64,000 nucleotides of DNA from an uncultured Lachnospiraceae bacterium. GTDB taxonomy: Bacteria; Bacillota; Clostridia; Lachnospirales; Lachnospiraceae. The stretch is taken from assembly GCA_910584915.1 (NCBI GenBank), contig CAJUDM010000002.1, positions 1 through 64,000 of the forward strand, given 5' to 3'. The position numbers and the translations under genes are program-made. The stretch's first letter is position 1; every line of letters begins with the position of its first letter. The notes beneath the pieces were generated by a model that was not told the origin of the DNA, did no database searches, and saw nothing but the letters and a program-made list of their open reading frames with translations. This document shows, piece after piece, positions 34,428 to 43,408 of the stretch.

Positions 34428-35282
34428 ATGGCAAATATGGATTATGAAAAAACCGGATACCTGCACACCCCCTTTAAACTGTTTCATCTGACCGACCGCG
34501 AGATCAGAAACTACGAGTGCCATTATCACGATTTCTTTAAGATCCTTCTTTTTCTCTCCGGTGATGTGGATTATTTTATAGAGGGCATCACCTACCGTCT
34601 GGAGCCGCGGGATATCATCCTGATCGGTGCAGGTGATGTGCACAGGCCCGTCATCCGTTCCACCTCCCCCTACGAAAGAGTCATCCTCTATGTCTCGTCC
34701 GATTTCCTGACCTCTTATGCCGGACCTGACTACTCCCTGGAGGCATGTTTCCGGAAACAGAGAGAAAAAGCAAAGCCCCTCCCCGTTCTCCGCACCTCCT
34801 CCGCGTCTGTTGATATCCTCTTTAAACTGTGTGCGCAGTTAGAGTCCTCCCTTCCGGATCGCGGATATGCCGCCGAATTGTACAACCGTACCCTTCTCCT
34901 GCAGTTTCTGATACAGCTCAACAGAAGTGTCCTGACCGATTCTTTCCGCTATATAGAGACAGGTACCTCCAACCGGAAGATCACCGAAATACTTCACTAT
35001 ATCAACGAACATCTCGATGGGGACCTGTCCATCGAATCCATCTCCAGACAGTTTTTTATCAGCCGCCGCTATCTGATGCAGCTCTTTCAGCAGGAAACCG
35101 GTTACAGCATCGGAAAATATGTCAACGCCAAGCGCCTGTTTTCAGCGCGGGATAAGATCCGGCACGGCATGTCGCTGACCGATGCCTGCTACTCTTCCGG
35201 CTTTCAGCATTACTCCACTTTCACGCGCTCTTACTACAGGATGTTTCAGACTACGCCGGGATCACTGAAAAGGGAATCCTGA
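34428..35282 (+). CDS. AraC-family transcriptional regulator
   Basis: 284 residues. The N-terminal half is a cupin-like sensor domain (HDFFKILLFLSGDVDYFIEG...YRLEPRDIILIGAGDVHRP). The C-terminal 100 residues contain two helix-turn-helix motifs (DLSIESISRQFFISRRYLMQLF, and SLTDACYSSGFQHYSTFTRSY). The ligand and targets are unknown; adjacent genes give no pathway. GAGGG lies 8 bases before the start. Confidence 0.9.
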   Translation: MANMDYEKTGYLHTPFKLFHLTDREIRNYECHYHDFFKILLFLSGDVDYFIEGITYRLEPRDIILIGAGDVHRPVIRSTSPYERVILYVSSDFLTSYAGPDYSLEACFRKQREKAKPLPVLRTSSASVDILFKLCAQLESSLPDRGYAAELYNRTLLLQFLIQLNRSVLTDSFRYIETGTSNRKITEILHYINEHLDGDLSIESISRQFFISRRYLMQLFQQETGYSIGKYVNAKRLFSARDKIRHGMSLTDACYSSGFQHYSTFTRSYYRMFQTTPGSLKRES

Positions 35283-35300
35283 ACAGCAGACGGCATAAAA

Positions 35301-35343
35301 GTACTGCCGGCACCCTGAACATGGTACACGGCAGTACATTTTT
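35301..35343. terminator. Terminator between AraC regulator and the convergent small gene
   Basis: GTACTGCCG (35301-35309) and CGGCAGTAC (35329-35337) form a 9-bp stem with AAAA before and ATTTTT after, so it can serve the AraC gene on the plus strand and probably the small minus-strand gene as well. Confidence 0.85.
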
Positions 35344-35348
35344 CCCGC

Positions 35349-35558
35349 TCATTCCTTCATCGACGAGTCTGAATACATATCCAGGAAACCCACGACCTCA
35401 CTCACCGGCCTCCCGTACATATGACAGCATTTATGATCCACCAGCTTCTCTTCTTCCTGCAGTTCATTAAAATTCACGCTCATCTTCAGCGCGCCTATCT
35501 CCATCTCGTGATCCAAATGCCTGAGGACCTCCTCAATCATTTTTTCCTGTTCATCCAT
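35349..35558 (-). CDS. Small hypothetical protein
   Basis: 69 residues, acidic and mostly helical, with HKCCHMYG near residue 42. GAGAGGG stands 7 bases before the ATG and the stop lies right at a bidirectional terminator, so the frame looks real. The wording MDEQEKMIEEVLRHLDHEMEIGALKMSVNFNELQ... matches nothing I can name. The next gene upstream is ilvE, 73 bases away in the same direction, so it may be read from the ilvE promoter. Confidence 0.55.
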   Translation of the reverse strand: MDEQEKMIEEVLRHLDHEMEIGALKMSVNFNELQEEEKLVDHKCCHMYGRPVSEVVGFLDMYSDSSMKE

Positions 35559-35631
35559 GGGCGTCCCTCTCTTTCCCGCCGGAATTTTTCACAGTATGCA
35601 CCCGGATATCAGCCATCCGGGCTTTCTGCAT

Positions 35632-36657
35632 TTAGAGGATCGTCTTGATCCATCCTTCCGGCGCTTCCATCCTGCCCATCTGAATTCCGGTCAGCGTATC
35701 ATACAGCTTCTTTGTCACAGGTCCCATCTCATCCATACCGCTTGGCAGGCAGATCTCGCTTCCGTGGTCCACGATCTTCCCGACCGGAGAGATCACCGCA
35801 GCCGTGCCGCAGAGGCCGCATTCCGCAAAATCCTTTACCTCCTCGAGAAGCACTTCCCTCTCCTCCACTTCCATATCGAGGTAATGCTTGGCAACATACA
35901 CGAGGGAACGCCTTGTAATGGAGGGAAGAATACTGTTCGACTTCGGCGTCACCAGCCTGTTGTCCTTCGTGATAAAGATAAAGTTCGCGCCGCCTGTCTC
36001 CTCCACCTTAGTCCTCGTCCGGGGATCCAGATACATATTTTCCGCATAACCCTCTTCATGCGCCGTCACAATAGCGTGCAGGCTCATTGCATAGTTCAGG
36101 CCCGCCTTGATATGTCCCGTGCCGTTTGGCGCCGCCCTGTCAAAATCACTCACCTTGATCGTCAACGGCTTCGCGCCGCCCTTGAAATAGGGCCCGACCG
36201 GTGTCACAAAAATACGGAACATATATTCATCCGCCGGCTTCACGCCGATGACCGGATTTGTCCCCATCATATACGGACGGATATATAAAGTCGCGCCAGA
36301 GCCAAACGGAGGCACATACGCTGCATTTTCCCTAACCACCTGCACCACGGCATCGACAAATCTGTCCTCCGGAAACGCCGGCATCTCCAGCCTTCTGGCG
36401 GAATCCGCCATCCGGGACGCATTCAGGTCCGGGCGGAAGCACACGATATGCCCGTCTTCTGTCGTGTAGGCTTTCAGTCCCTCAAAAATTGTCTGGGCAT
36501 ACTGAAAAACGCCTGCGCACTCATTCAGGACTATATTGGCGTCTGTGACGATCGCACCGTCGTCCCACGCTCCGTCTTTATAATTGGAAACAAATCTGAC
36601 ATCCGTCTGAATATAGCCAAAGCCAAGATTTGACCAGTCAAGCTGCTTTTTTTCCAT
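35632..36657 (-). CDS. ilvE: Branched-chain amino acid aminotransferase
   Basis: 341 residues, fold type IV PLP enzyme. The Schiff-base lysine is K184 in GTGHIKAGLNYA. FEGLKAY, RPYMMGTNP and EVEEREVLLEEVKDFAECGLCGTAAVISPV are typical of IlvE. It catalyses the last step of Val, Leu and Ile synthesis and the first of their breakdown. CAAGGAGGAGAG gives a strong ribosome site. No other ilv gene is adjacent. Confidence 0.93.
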   Translation of the reverse strand: MEKKQLDWSNLGFGYIQTDVRFVSNYKDGAWDDGAIVTDANIVLNECAGVFQYAQTIFEGLKAYTTEDGHIVCFRPDLNASRMADSARRLEMPAFPEDRFVDAVVQVVRENAAYVPPFGSGATLYIRPYMMGTNPVIGVKPADEYMFRIFVTPVGPYFKGGAKPLTIKVSDFDRAAPNGTGHIKAGLNYAMSLHAIVTAHEEGYAENMYLDPRTRTKVEETGGANFIFITKDNRLVTPKSNSILPSITRRSLVYVAKHYLDMEVEEREVLLEEVKDFAECGLCGTAAVISPVGKIVDHGSEICLPSGMDEMGPVTKKLYDTLTGIQMGRMEAPEGWIKTIL

Positions 36658-36749
36658 AACTCTCTCCTCCTTGTAAATATTGTTTTTCTTATCTTAGTAT
36701 AACCTTTGCCATTTGTCCAGATAAAGCACCTATTTTTTCAATTTACGTG

Positions 36750-36820
36750 TAACAGTTGAGCCATTGGGCTGAACTATTGCATTTACCTGACAGCAGCTTA
36801 GCCATTCGGCTGAACTGTTA
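36750..36820. repeat. Two adjacent copies of the AACAGTTCAGCC palindrome
   Basis: Copy one (36751-36777) reads AACAGTTGAGCC, a 4-base loop, GGCTGAACTATT. Copy two (about 36790-36820) is its imperfect partner ending GGCTGAACTGTTA. The second copy runs into the stop codon (TAA, 36818-36820) of the zinc-ribbon gene. Same family as at 31610-31792 and 56031-56058. Confidence 0.75.
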
Positions 36821-37072
36821 TCTCACTGATCCCTTTCGCTCCTCCAGGATGCGCTTTGCCTCCTCCTTCGGAATCTCCGTGATCCAATGGCAGACCGGGC
36901 AGTACACAAAATATTTTCTATGGTACGGGATCACCGGGATAAAGAACAGCGTAAACCACGACGTTCTTTTCTGCAGCTGCCAGTTGCCGTCCATATTACA
37001 CCTGTTACAGTGCAGATATCCGACAGTCCCCATATCCGTATCCAGATCCTTAAGTCCCCAAATGATAAACAT
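36818..37072 (-). CDS. Zinc-ribbon membrane-associated protein
   Basis: 84 residues with CxxC pairs at C22/C25 (LHCNRC) and C58/C61 (YCPVC), flanking the hydrophobic FTLFFIPVIPYHRKYF; this matches the small zinc-ribbon family often annotated as zinc-ribbon domain-containing. The ATG at 37072 is used, with GAGGTGG in front; a GTG three codons earlier is possible. It lies 30 bases after the DUF89 gene, same direction. Function unknown. Confidence 0.7.
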   Translation of the reverse strand: MFIIWGLKDLDTDMGTVGYLHCNRCNMDGNWQLQKRTSWFTLFFIPVIPYHRKYFVYCPVCHWITEIPKEEAKRILEERKGSVR

Positions 37073-37102
37073 CCTCTCCACCTCTTTTTTGTTTTTTCTC
37101 TG

Positions 37103-37978
37103 TCACGCGCCGATCTCTTTCTCACGCAGAAACATGCCCGTGTTTTTCTCCACATGGAACCGCCCCGAAAACCAGTCGCATTTACACAGGAACGAGTAAT
37201 AGATGTTTCTGCCGCAGCCGTTCAGCGTCTCGAAATTCGCCTGTCCCTTTGCCAGAATGATATCCGCCTTCCCGAACGCTTCTTTCGCCTCGCCCTCAAG
37301 CAGCCTCTCCATTGTACCAGCCACACCGTTTCCGTTATGTATCACTTTCGCAACATCGCAGATTCCCGTCTCCTCGGCGTCCACCATCGTCGCGTCATTT
37401 AAAACTTCTTCCCCCCGCACCATAACGCAGATGTCCAGATGGGGAAAACGCTTTTTAAACTCCTTTAAAAACAGCTTATCCAGAACGATCTCCCCACAGT
37501 TGTCCGTCAACAGTAAAAATCTTTTCCCGTTTTCACAGTCCCGCAGAAAAGTCTCATAAACCCCCTGATCCAGCCCGCTCTTCTCCTCATCCCTAAACAG
37601 TTCCAGGAACACCTTTTTCTCCACCTGCTGCATGGCGCCGAAGTCGATATAATTTCCGATACGTGCATAGACAAGCGCCTTTGCCAACGGATCTTCCGCC
37701 TTTAAAATCTCCTCATACAGCGCGTCCTCCATCTCCAGCACATAGGCATTGTACTCTTTCTTGATCGCGGTGTAGTCCTTCACCTCTCCAAAATACCGTC
37801 TGTACACCTGGTTGAACAGATATACCAGATAAGGCGAACTCGCCTCGTCATCGCTCTCCCCGATGATCCTTGTGATCTCTTTCATATAGGCAGTATTCTT
37901 ATCCTCGTCCTCAAAATTCAAAAGACGTCTCTGCTGGCTGTTCACCAGGCACCGGATACACATGCTGTTCAGACGCAT
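37103..37978 (-). CDS. DUF89/ARMT1-like metal-dependent phosphatase
   Basis: 291 residues. Signatures are the N-terminal CIRC (C7, C10), LLTDNCGEIVLDKLFL (DN metal site), VMVRGEEVLNDATMVDA and ILAKGQANFETLNGC, all of the DUF89 damage-control phosphatase family, which removes phosphate from side products of sugar phosphate metabolism. The start at 37978 has GAGGAG six bases before it; the frame runs 24 codons further up without similarity. Substrate unknown. Confidence 0.82.
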   Translation of the reverse strand: MRLNSMCIRCLVNSQQRRLLNFEDEDKNTAYMKEITRIIGESDDEASSPYLVYLFNQVYRRYFGEVKDYTAIKKEYNAYVLEMEDALYEEILKAEDPLAKALVYARIGNYIDFGAMQQVEKKVFLELFRDEEKSGLDQGVYETFLRDCENGKRFLLLTDNCGEIVLDKLFLKEFKKRFPHLDICVMVRGEEVLNDATMVDAEETGICDVAKVIHNGNGVAGTMERLLEGEAKEAFGKADIILAKGQANFETLNGCGRNIYYSFLCKCDWFSGRFHVEKNTGMFLREKEIGA

Positions 37979-38146
37979 TGGAACTCCTCTTTTCCTTATG
38001 ATGCGCCAGACGATGCATACTTCCTCCGCCGGCGCAGTCACAATATCCATTAATGTTATCCTGTGTTCGCTACATTCATTGCTTACGTGAACAGTATACC
38101 ACCGTCATGTGCTGGAGCGCAATCATTTTATGCCTGTGAAGCCCAC

Positions 38147-38175
38147 TTGCAATGCCAGGGTAAACGCGCTATACT
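38147..38175 (+). promoter_or_regulatory. Promoter of the glycan gene cluster
   Basis: TTGCAA (38147-38152) and TATACT (38170-38175) stand 17 bases apart, 36 bases upstream of the first gene of the plus-strand cluster (38211-42334). This is the only strong promoter I find for these four genes. Confidence 0.7.
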
Positions 38176-38210
38176 AAACATATTGTTTCAGGAAAGGAAC
38201 CCTATTTTCT

Positions 38211-39362
38211 ATGGCTCAGCATTACGACAGGATCATTTTCGGCGCAGGACTCTACGGCTTATATGCCGCTGATTTCTGTGCCGGAAGAGGTGAGCATGTG
38301 CTGGTGCTGGAATACGATGAGGCTCCTTTCCAGAGGGCAACCTATATCAATCAGGCGAGAGTCCACATGGGATACCACTACCCCAGAAGCCTCACCACAG
38401 CGATAAAATCCGCGGGTTATTTCCGAAGGTTTTATGAAGATTTCGGGTTCTGTATCCATGACAGATTTGATCAGGTCTACGCCACCTCGGAAAAATTTTC
38501 CTGGACAAACGCCGGTCAGTTCCAGGAATTCTGCAGAGCTGCCGGCATCAAATGCCTGGAGACATCCTCCGACAGATATTTTAACCCCGGCATGTGCGAC
38601 GGCGCATTTCTGACAGAGGAATATACCTACGACGCAAAAATACTTCAGAATTATTATGAGGATCGCTTAAGGAAAAATCGAAACGCGGACATGCTCTTCA
38701 GTGTCCGGCTTAAAAAGATCGAAAAAGGCAGCGACCTGTTTCATGTTATCCTGGAGGACGGAAGGTCATTTGATACCCCTTTTGTCCTGAATGCCACTTA
38801 CGCCTCCGTCAACCAGATCATCGATAAGACGGAAGGCATTGAAAAAAATTATTTTGATATTAAATATGAACTGTGCGAGATCATCCTCTGCAGGCCTTCA
38901 GAACAGTTAAAAGGCACCGGCATCACCGTGATGGACGGTCCCTTCTTTTCCATCATGCCCTTCGGAAAAACCGGACTCCACTCGCTGACCTCAGTCACCT
39001 TCACGCCCCATGTGACAAGCTATGAGAAACAGCCGGTTTTCCGCTGTCAGCGCGGATTCGGGGAAGATATCCCCGGATGTTCCCCCGAAAGGCTCGGAAA
39101 CTGCAATACCTGCGCCCACAGGCCCGCCTCCGCGTGGCCCTACATGTCCCGTCTGGCGGACAAGTATCTGAGGCCCGAATACGCTTATTCCTATGTGGAG
39201 TCACTGTATTCCATGAAACCTATTCTGAAGAGTTCGGAAGTGGACGACTCAAGGCCCACAGCGATCCGTGTAATGAGCAAAACCCCCGCCTTTGTCAGCG
39301 TACTGTCCGGCAAGATCAATACGGTCTATGACCTGGATGAATACCTGCAGGCGGAACAATAA
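38211..39362 (+). CDS. FAD-dependent oxidoreductase (amino-acid-oxidase-like)
   Basis: 383 residues with the N-terminal dinucleotide fold RIIFGAGLYGLYAADF (residues 7-22) and the acidic VLVLEYD at the end of strand 2, then QARVHMGYHYPRS (DAO-type flavin contact). CNTCAHRP near residue 302 is a small Cys motif. The substrate is not evident. First of four genes with two glycosyltransferases and a sugar aminotransferase, so a role in oxidising a sugar or glycan precursor is likely, by context only. Confidence 0.7.
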   Translation: MAQHYDRIIFGAGLYGLYAADFCAGRGEHVLVLEYDEAPFQRATYINQARVHMGYHYPRSLTTAIKSAGYFRRFYEDFGFCIHDRFDQVYATSEKFSWTNAGQFQEFCRAAGIKCLETSSDRYFNPGMCDGAFLTEEYTYDAKILQNYYEDRLRKNRNADMLFSVRLKKIEKGSDLFHVILEDGRSFDTPFVLNATYASVNQIIDKTEGIEKNYFDIKYELCEIILCRPSEQLKGTGITVMDGPFFSIMPFGKTGLHSLTSVTFTPHVTSYEKQPVFRCQRGFGEDIPGCSPERLGNCNTCAHRPASAWPYMSRLADKYLRPEYAYSYVESLYSMKPILKSSEVDDSRPTAIRVMSKTPAFVSVLSGKINTVYDLDEYLQAEQ

Positions 39363-39425
39363 AAGTATAAATTTCTAACAATCTAAACACCATAGATCAT
39401 TATTCGATCTATTTATGAGGCTGAC

Positions 39426-40367
39426 ATGAAAGAAAAAAAATTCATTTCCCTGGTCATTTATCTGCACAACAACGGCTCCCAGCTGGAATATTTTCTGGAC
39501 CGGGCGCTCTCTGTATGCCGGGAAAAATTCGAACAGTTTGAACTGATCTGTGTGGATGACGGCTGCAGCGACGATACAATGGATATTCTTAGAGAATATA
39601 TCAGCCGAAACGATATAAATATTATGGTAAATGTGGTCCACATGAGTTTTTTCCACGGGCTTGAGAGTTCCATGAACGCCGGGCGGGATCTCGCCATCGG
39701 GGACTTTGTCTATGAGTTCGACAGTATTTTTATGGATTATGATCCCGCTATCATCGTAAGCGCTTACCGCAAGCTCCTGGAGGGAAACGATATCGTTGCC
39801 GCGAGCAGCAGGGGAAAACTCCGCCTTACCTCGCGCATATTTTACGCGCTCTACAATAAGACAAGCAGAGGCAGCGGCAGGATAGGCCCCGAGACCTTCC
39901 GTCTGGTATCCAGGCGGGCTATCAACCGCATCAAAGCCATGGGGCAGTACATTCCCTACAGAAAGGCCGTTTACATGAACTGCGGACTCCACGCTGCGAC
40001 GATCAGCTACGACTGTATAAACGAGGATGCCGGACGCCACAGGCGCGCCGCCGCGTCGGAACGCACCTCCCTCGCCTTCGACTCCTTCATCTATTTCACC
40101 AACGTCATGGAGCGGATCTCCACGATCATCTCCGGCGCATTTTTGCTTTTATCTGTAGGTATGGGGCTCTACACGATCTCCGATATCTTCAACAAGAACA
40201 AGCCGGTGGAGGGCTGGCTCTCCACCATGAGTTTTCTGTCACTTGGATTTTTCGGAGTTTTTGCCCTGCTCACGATCATATTAAAATATTTATCCGTCAT
40301 GCTGAATCTGATCTTCAAGCATCAGCAGTATCTGATCTCGGATATTGAGAAGATCGTCTCCCGTTGA
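39426..40367 (+). CDS. GT2 glycosyltransferase with C-terminal membrane segments
   Basis: 313 residues: a GT-A fold glycosyltransferase with SLVIYLHNNGSQLEYFLD at the start, CVDDGCSDDT (nucleotide contact), VYEFDSIFMDYD (in place of DxD), then two membrane helices (about 236-258 and 268-295). This layout resembles dolichol/undecaprenyl-phosphate sugar transferases such as DPM/GtrB. It may charge a lipid carrier. Second gene of the cluster. Confidence 0.75.
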   Translation: MKEKKFISLVIYLHNNGSQLEYFLDRALSVCREKFEQFELICVDDGCSDDTMDILREYISRNDINIMVNVVHMSFFHGLESSMNAGRDLAIGDFVYEFDSIFMDYDPAIIVSAYRKLLEGNDIVAASSRGKLRLTSRIFYALYNKTSRGSGRIGPETFRLVSRRAINRIKAMGQYIPYRKAVYMNCGLHAATISYDCINEDAGRHRRAAASERTSLAFDSFIYFTNVMERISTIISGAFLLLSVGMGLYTISDIFNKNKPVEGWLSTMSFLSLGFFGVFALLTIILKYLSVMLNLIFKHQQYLISDIEKIVSR

Positions 40368-40479
40368 TGGGGATCCGGAAGACTGCCTTCTGTCAAACGG
40401 AGGCTGAAGAGAAAAGTCTGCTCTCTGTTAAAAGAGGCTGAGAAAGGAACTGAATTTTTAAAAAAGGACTCTGTGATCA

Positions 40480-41229
40480 ATGGAAATGAAAACATCCGTA
40501 AAAGATATCAATATATTATTTCCTGTTCTGAATGAACGGCTGCGGCTCGAAAAGGGCATTGATCAAACGGTGGCATATGCCAGAGAACATCTGTCCATCC
40601 CCTGCCGCATCACCATCCTGGACAACGGTTCCGATGACGAGACACCGGAAATCGGGAGGGCGCTCGCCCGGAAATACCCTGAGGTCTCCTATGTCCGCGT
40701 GGGGGAGCGGGGCGTCGGCGTCGCCTTCCGCAGAGGTATCTCGCTGAATGAATGTTCGCTGGTGGGCTATATGGACATTGACCTCTCCACGGATATCAAG
40801 CATCTCGGCCAGGCCGTCACTCTGTTTCAGCGCGATGAAACACTGCAATATGTAAACGGCAGCCGCTTTTCCAGAGATTCCGATACAAGAGGGCGGAAAT
40901 GGTACCGAAAGATCACCTCGATGGGGTTAGTCTTTCTGTTAAAGGCATTCTTTCATATGAGGTCCACGGACGCGGTATGCGGTTTCACTTTCCTGCGCAA
41001 AGATGCCGCCGAGAAACTGGTCTCCGTATGCGGAAATGACAACGGATGGTTTTATACGATAGAGTTTTTGCTGCGCGCGGAGCGCATGGGCATGCGCATT
41101 TACGATATGCCTGTGGAGTGGCAGGAGGATTACAATACCACTGTCAAAATGTGGAAGACTATTAAAAATTACCTGATCCAGATGAGAAAGCTTCACAGAC
41201 AATTCCGCCTGGAAGACAAGGAGGTTTGA
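40480..41229 (+). CDS. GT2 glycosyltransferase, DPM-like
   Basis: 249 residues, GT-A fold: LFPVLNERLRLEKGIDQTV, LDNGSDDETPEI, MDIDLSTD (the DxD metal motif) and DAVCGFTFLRKDAAEKL, close to polyprenyl-phosphate mannosyl/glucosyl transferases. No membrane helix. The 112-base gap to the preceding gene holds no gene. It ends 1 base before the aminotransferase start (41231), so coupled translation is likely. Confidence 0.78.
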   Translation: MEMKTSVKDINILFPVLNERLRLEKGIDQTVAYAREHLSIPCRITILDNGSDDETPEIGRALARKYPEVSYVRVGERGVGVAFRRGISLNECSLVGYMDIDLSTDIKHLGQAVTLFQRDETLQYVNGSRFSRDSDTRGRKWYRKITSMGLVFLLKAFFHMRSTDAVCGFTFLRKDAAEKLVSVCGNDNGWFYTIEFLLRAERMGMRIYDMPVEWQEDYNTTVKMWKTIKNYLIQMRKLHRQFRLEDKEV

Positions 41230-41230
41230 A

Positions 41231-42334
41231 ATGTTAAAGAGGATCGATCTTTCCAGAGATTATGAAAAACACAGTCAGGAATATATGGATGCCATAGCGG
41301 CGGTCTGTCGGGAGACTGCTTTCTCGGGGGGGAAGTTTGCGGATCAGTTCGATGAAGAATTTGCCCGTTTCTGCGGCGTTCCCTACGCGGCAGGCGTCAA
41401 CAACGGCACTTCCGCCCTGCACTGCGCGATGATGGCGCTCGGCATCGGAGCGGGGGATGAGGTCATCGTTCCCGCCAACACCTATATCGCCACAGCATGG
41501 GGCGTCACCTACACCGGCGCCACCCCGGTATTTGTGGACTGCACTGCGGATACCTGGGAACTTGATCCCGACAGGATAGAGGAAAAGATTACCGGCAGGA
41601 CAAAAGCTATCATCGGCGTACATCTCTACGGACAGCCCTTTGCGTTTGGCAAAGTAAAGGCAATTGCCGATAAATACGGGCTTTTTGTGGTGGAAGACTG
41701 CGCCCAGGCGCACGGCGCCCGCTATGAGGGGAAACTTGTCGGAAGCTTAGGAGAACTGGGATGTTTCAGTTTTTATCCCGGCAAAAACCTCTACGCCTTC
41801 GGCGAGGGCGGCAGTGTGACCTGCCATAGAAAAGAATACTATGACGCCATCACCACGATCAAAAACCAGGGCTGCCAGGTCCGCTACTACCATGACGTAG
41901 TCGGCTACAATTACCGGCTCGAGGGACTGCAGGGAGCGGTGCTCAGCGTGAGCCTAAAGTATCTCTCCGAGTGGACCGCGCGCCGTCAGGAGATCGGCAG
42001 GCGCTATCACGCAGAGATCACAAATCCCTCCATCACAATGCAGGTGCATCCTGAAAATACGGAACCGGTCTTCCACCTCTTTGTGATCACAGTGGAAGAT
42101 CCCGAACATTTTGTTGCCTATATGAAGGATCGGGATATCGAATGCCACCGCCATTACCCCGTGCCCTGCCATCTGCAGAAGGCTTACGCGCATCTGGGAT
42201 ACCGCGAGGGCGACTGCCCGAACGCGGAGTATCTGGCAAAACACTGCGTGACGCTGCCTCTGTTCCCGGAGATGACGGATGAGGAGGCAGAAATGGTTAT
42301 TGAGGCCTGTAATGAATATTGTCAGAATCTGTAA
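41231..42334 (+). CDS. DegT/DnrJ/EryC1 sugar aminotransferase
   Basis: 367 residues. PLP lysine K185 in FYPGKNLYAFGEGG, D156 in VVEDCAQAHGA, and NNGTSALHCAMMALGIGAGDEV near residue 57 are family signatures. It transfers an amino group to a keto-sugar nucleotide. No 4,6-dehydratase or reductase is nearby, so the keto sugar must be made elsewhere. Its stop codon is inside the following hairpin. Last gene of the cluster. Confidence 0.88.
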   Translation: MLKRIDLSRDYEKHSQEYMDAIAAVCRETAFSGGKFADQFDEEFARFCGVPYAAGVNNGTSALHCAMMALGIGAGDEVIVPANTYIATAWGVTYTGATPVFVDCTADTWELDPDRIEEKITGRTKAIIGVHLYGQPFAFGKVKAIADKYGLFVVEDCAQAHGARYEGKLVGSLGELGCFSFYPGKNLYAFGEGGSVTCHRKEYYDAITTIKNQGCQVRYYHDVVGYNYRLEGLQGAVLSVSLKYLSEWTARRQEIGRRYHAEITNPSITMQVHPENTEPVFHLFVITVEDPEHFVAYMKDRDIECHRHYPVPCHLQKAYAHLGYREGDCPNAEYLAKHCVTLPLFPEMTDEEAEMVIEACNEYCQNL

Positions 42335-42365
42335 AGCAGCGGGGTGAACAGCCGCCGCTTTACAG
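42329..42365 (+). terminator. Hairpin at the end of the glycan cluster
   Basis: CTGTAAAGCAGCGG (42329-42342) and CCGCCGCTTTACAG (42352-42365) pair over 14 bases with one mismatch around GGTGAACAG. The stop codon of the aminotransferase gene sits in the left arm. No T-run, so termination strength is uncertain. Confidence 0.55.
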
Positions 42366-42402
42366 GTTCCTTTGGAACTCCTCTATACTCTCCGTTCTGT
42401 CG

Positions 42403-42558
42403 GCAAGTTTCAACCACCTCCGCCTTATTCTGACGCAAGAATTCACTTAAAATCCCCTGTTCGATACACTCATCCACGGCCCTGCCCACGGCTTCATCTA
42501 TGGGCATATCTTTTGCATACCCCCTCACCTTATCCACATACTGCATATATTCTCTGAG
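42403..42558 (-). pseudogene. Remnant of an Rpn-family recombination-promoting nuclease gene
   Basis: The minus-strand frame reads LREYMQYVDKVRGYAKD, then MPIDEAVGRAVDECIEQG and ILSEFLRQNKAEVVE, which is the helical C-terminal part of Rpn/PD-(D/E)XK putative transposases, normally at about two thirds of a 300-residue protein. The nuclease domain and the true C terminus are absent. The frame is cut by stops at the DUF6304-like gene on one side and runs into noise on the other. A decayed mobile-type gene. Confidence 0.65.
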
Positions 42559-42574
42559 CGTCCGACAGGCCGCT

Positions 42575-43360
42575 TTAACTTATCACCCCATCCACAAACC
42601 CTCTATACCCACTCGCCCTGTCTCGCGGACAGTACTGTTCACACAGATAAGTCTCCTGCCGCCCGTCAAAATCTTTCCCCTCAAGAAAAGAGAAGAAATC
42701 ATCTTTGTTGTTCACTCTCAGACAATCGTCCTTGTGACGGCAAAAACAGAGCATAAGCCCATAATCATCATTACCATAAGGGGAATAATCGGAATACTGG
42801 CAGGTAAAGCAGCTCTTTATATAATAATCATTTTTCATCTGGCAGCAAATATCATTTAACGCTGCCTCAAAATACATCGTTTTTTTTGCACTTTTATAGC
42901 ACATGCCATCTAGCAAAAGTGAAAACTCCTGCACAACTGTATCATCGCGATACACCCTTGTATCATCACACATTATAATACTATGGGATTTTGTCATATC
43001 GGATTCCATACATTGGAATGCAAGAAAAAGAACTCCAGCAATAAGCTCTTTATCCCTTTTTCTAACAACTTTTACCGGTATCTCAACCTTCAGTTCGTAT
43101 CTCTGCAAATCGTATAAATAGGGGGAACTAATATTAAATTTTGGACTGTATCCGCCCCATTTTAACAGGGAAAATTTTTCCCTTGCCTCATCATATTGCG
43201 CTTCGTCCGAGAGATGAAAATCATCAAAGCTTGTGCCGCAAAAAGTTACATTGTCCAGAATGAAAGAAAGAGGTTCCGTTCTATAGTCCTCCTCCGTATT
43301 CACAATCTCAATATCTGTATCGTGCAATGCGTCTCTGTAATGAGCTCTCCAATACTGCAA
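42575..43360 (-). CDS. Cysteine-rich protein, DUF6304-like
   Basis: 261 residues with a Cys-rich last third: SCFTCQYSDYSPYGNDDYG, LCFCRHKDDC, then TYLCEQYCPRDRASGYRGF. This motif order resembles DUF6304 as I remember it. The first part carries FCGTSFDDFHL and beta-rich sequence. No membrane segment. Function unknown in the family. The gene stands alone between an Rpn remnant and the rRNA methyltransferase gene. Base use is somewhat richer in AT than its neighbours (for example 42690-42880), possibly transferred. Confidence 0.6.
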   Translation of the reverse strand: MQYWRAHYRDALHDTDIEIVNTEEDYRTEPLSFILDNVTFCGTSFDDFHLSDEAQYDEAREKFSLLKWGGYSPKFNISSPYLYDLQRYELKVEIPVKVVRKRDKELIAGVLFLAFQCMESDMTKSHSIIMCDDTRVYRDDTVVQEFSLLLDGMCYKSAKKTMYFEAALNDICCQMKNDYYIKSCFTCQYSDYSPYGNDDYGLMLCFCRHKDDCLRVNNKDDFFSFLEGKDFDGRQETYLCEQYCPRDRASGYRGFVDGVIS

Positions 43361-43408
43361 AATTGTTCCCCCTCATTGATCCGTCAAGTCCTCCCGGCAC
43401 TCTCCCTG

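Noticed and set aside
42329..42365. Copy of the AACAGTTCAGCC repeat family at the end of the glycan cluster
   Set aside because: The arms (CTGTAAAGC) do not match the repeat; it is a separate terminator-like hairpin.
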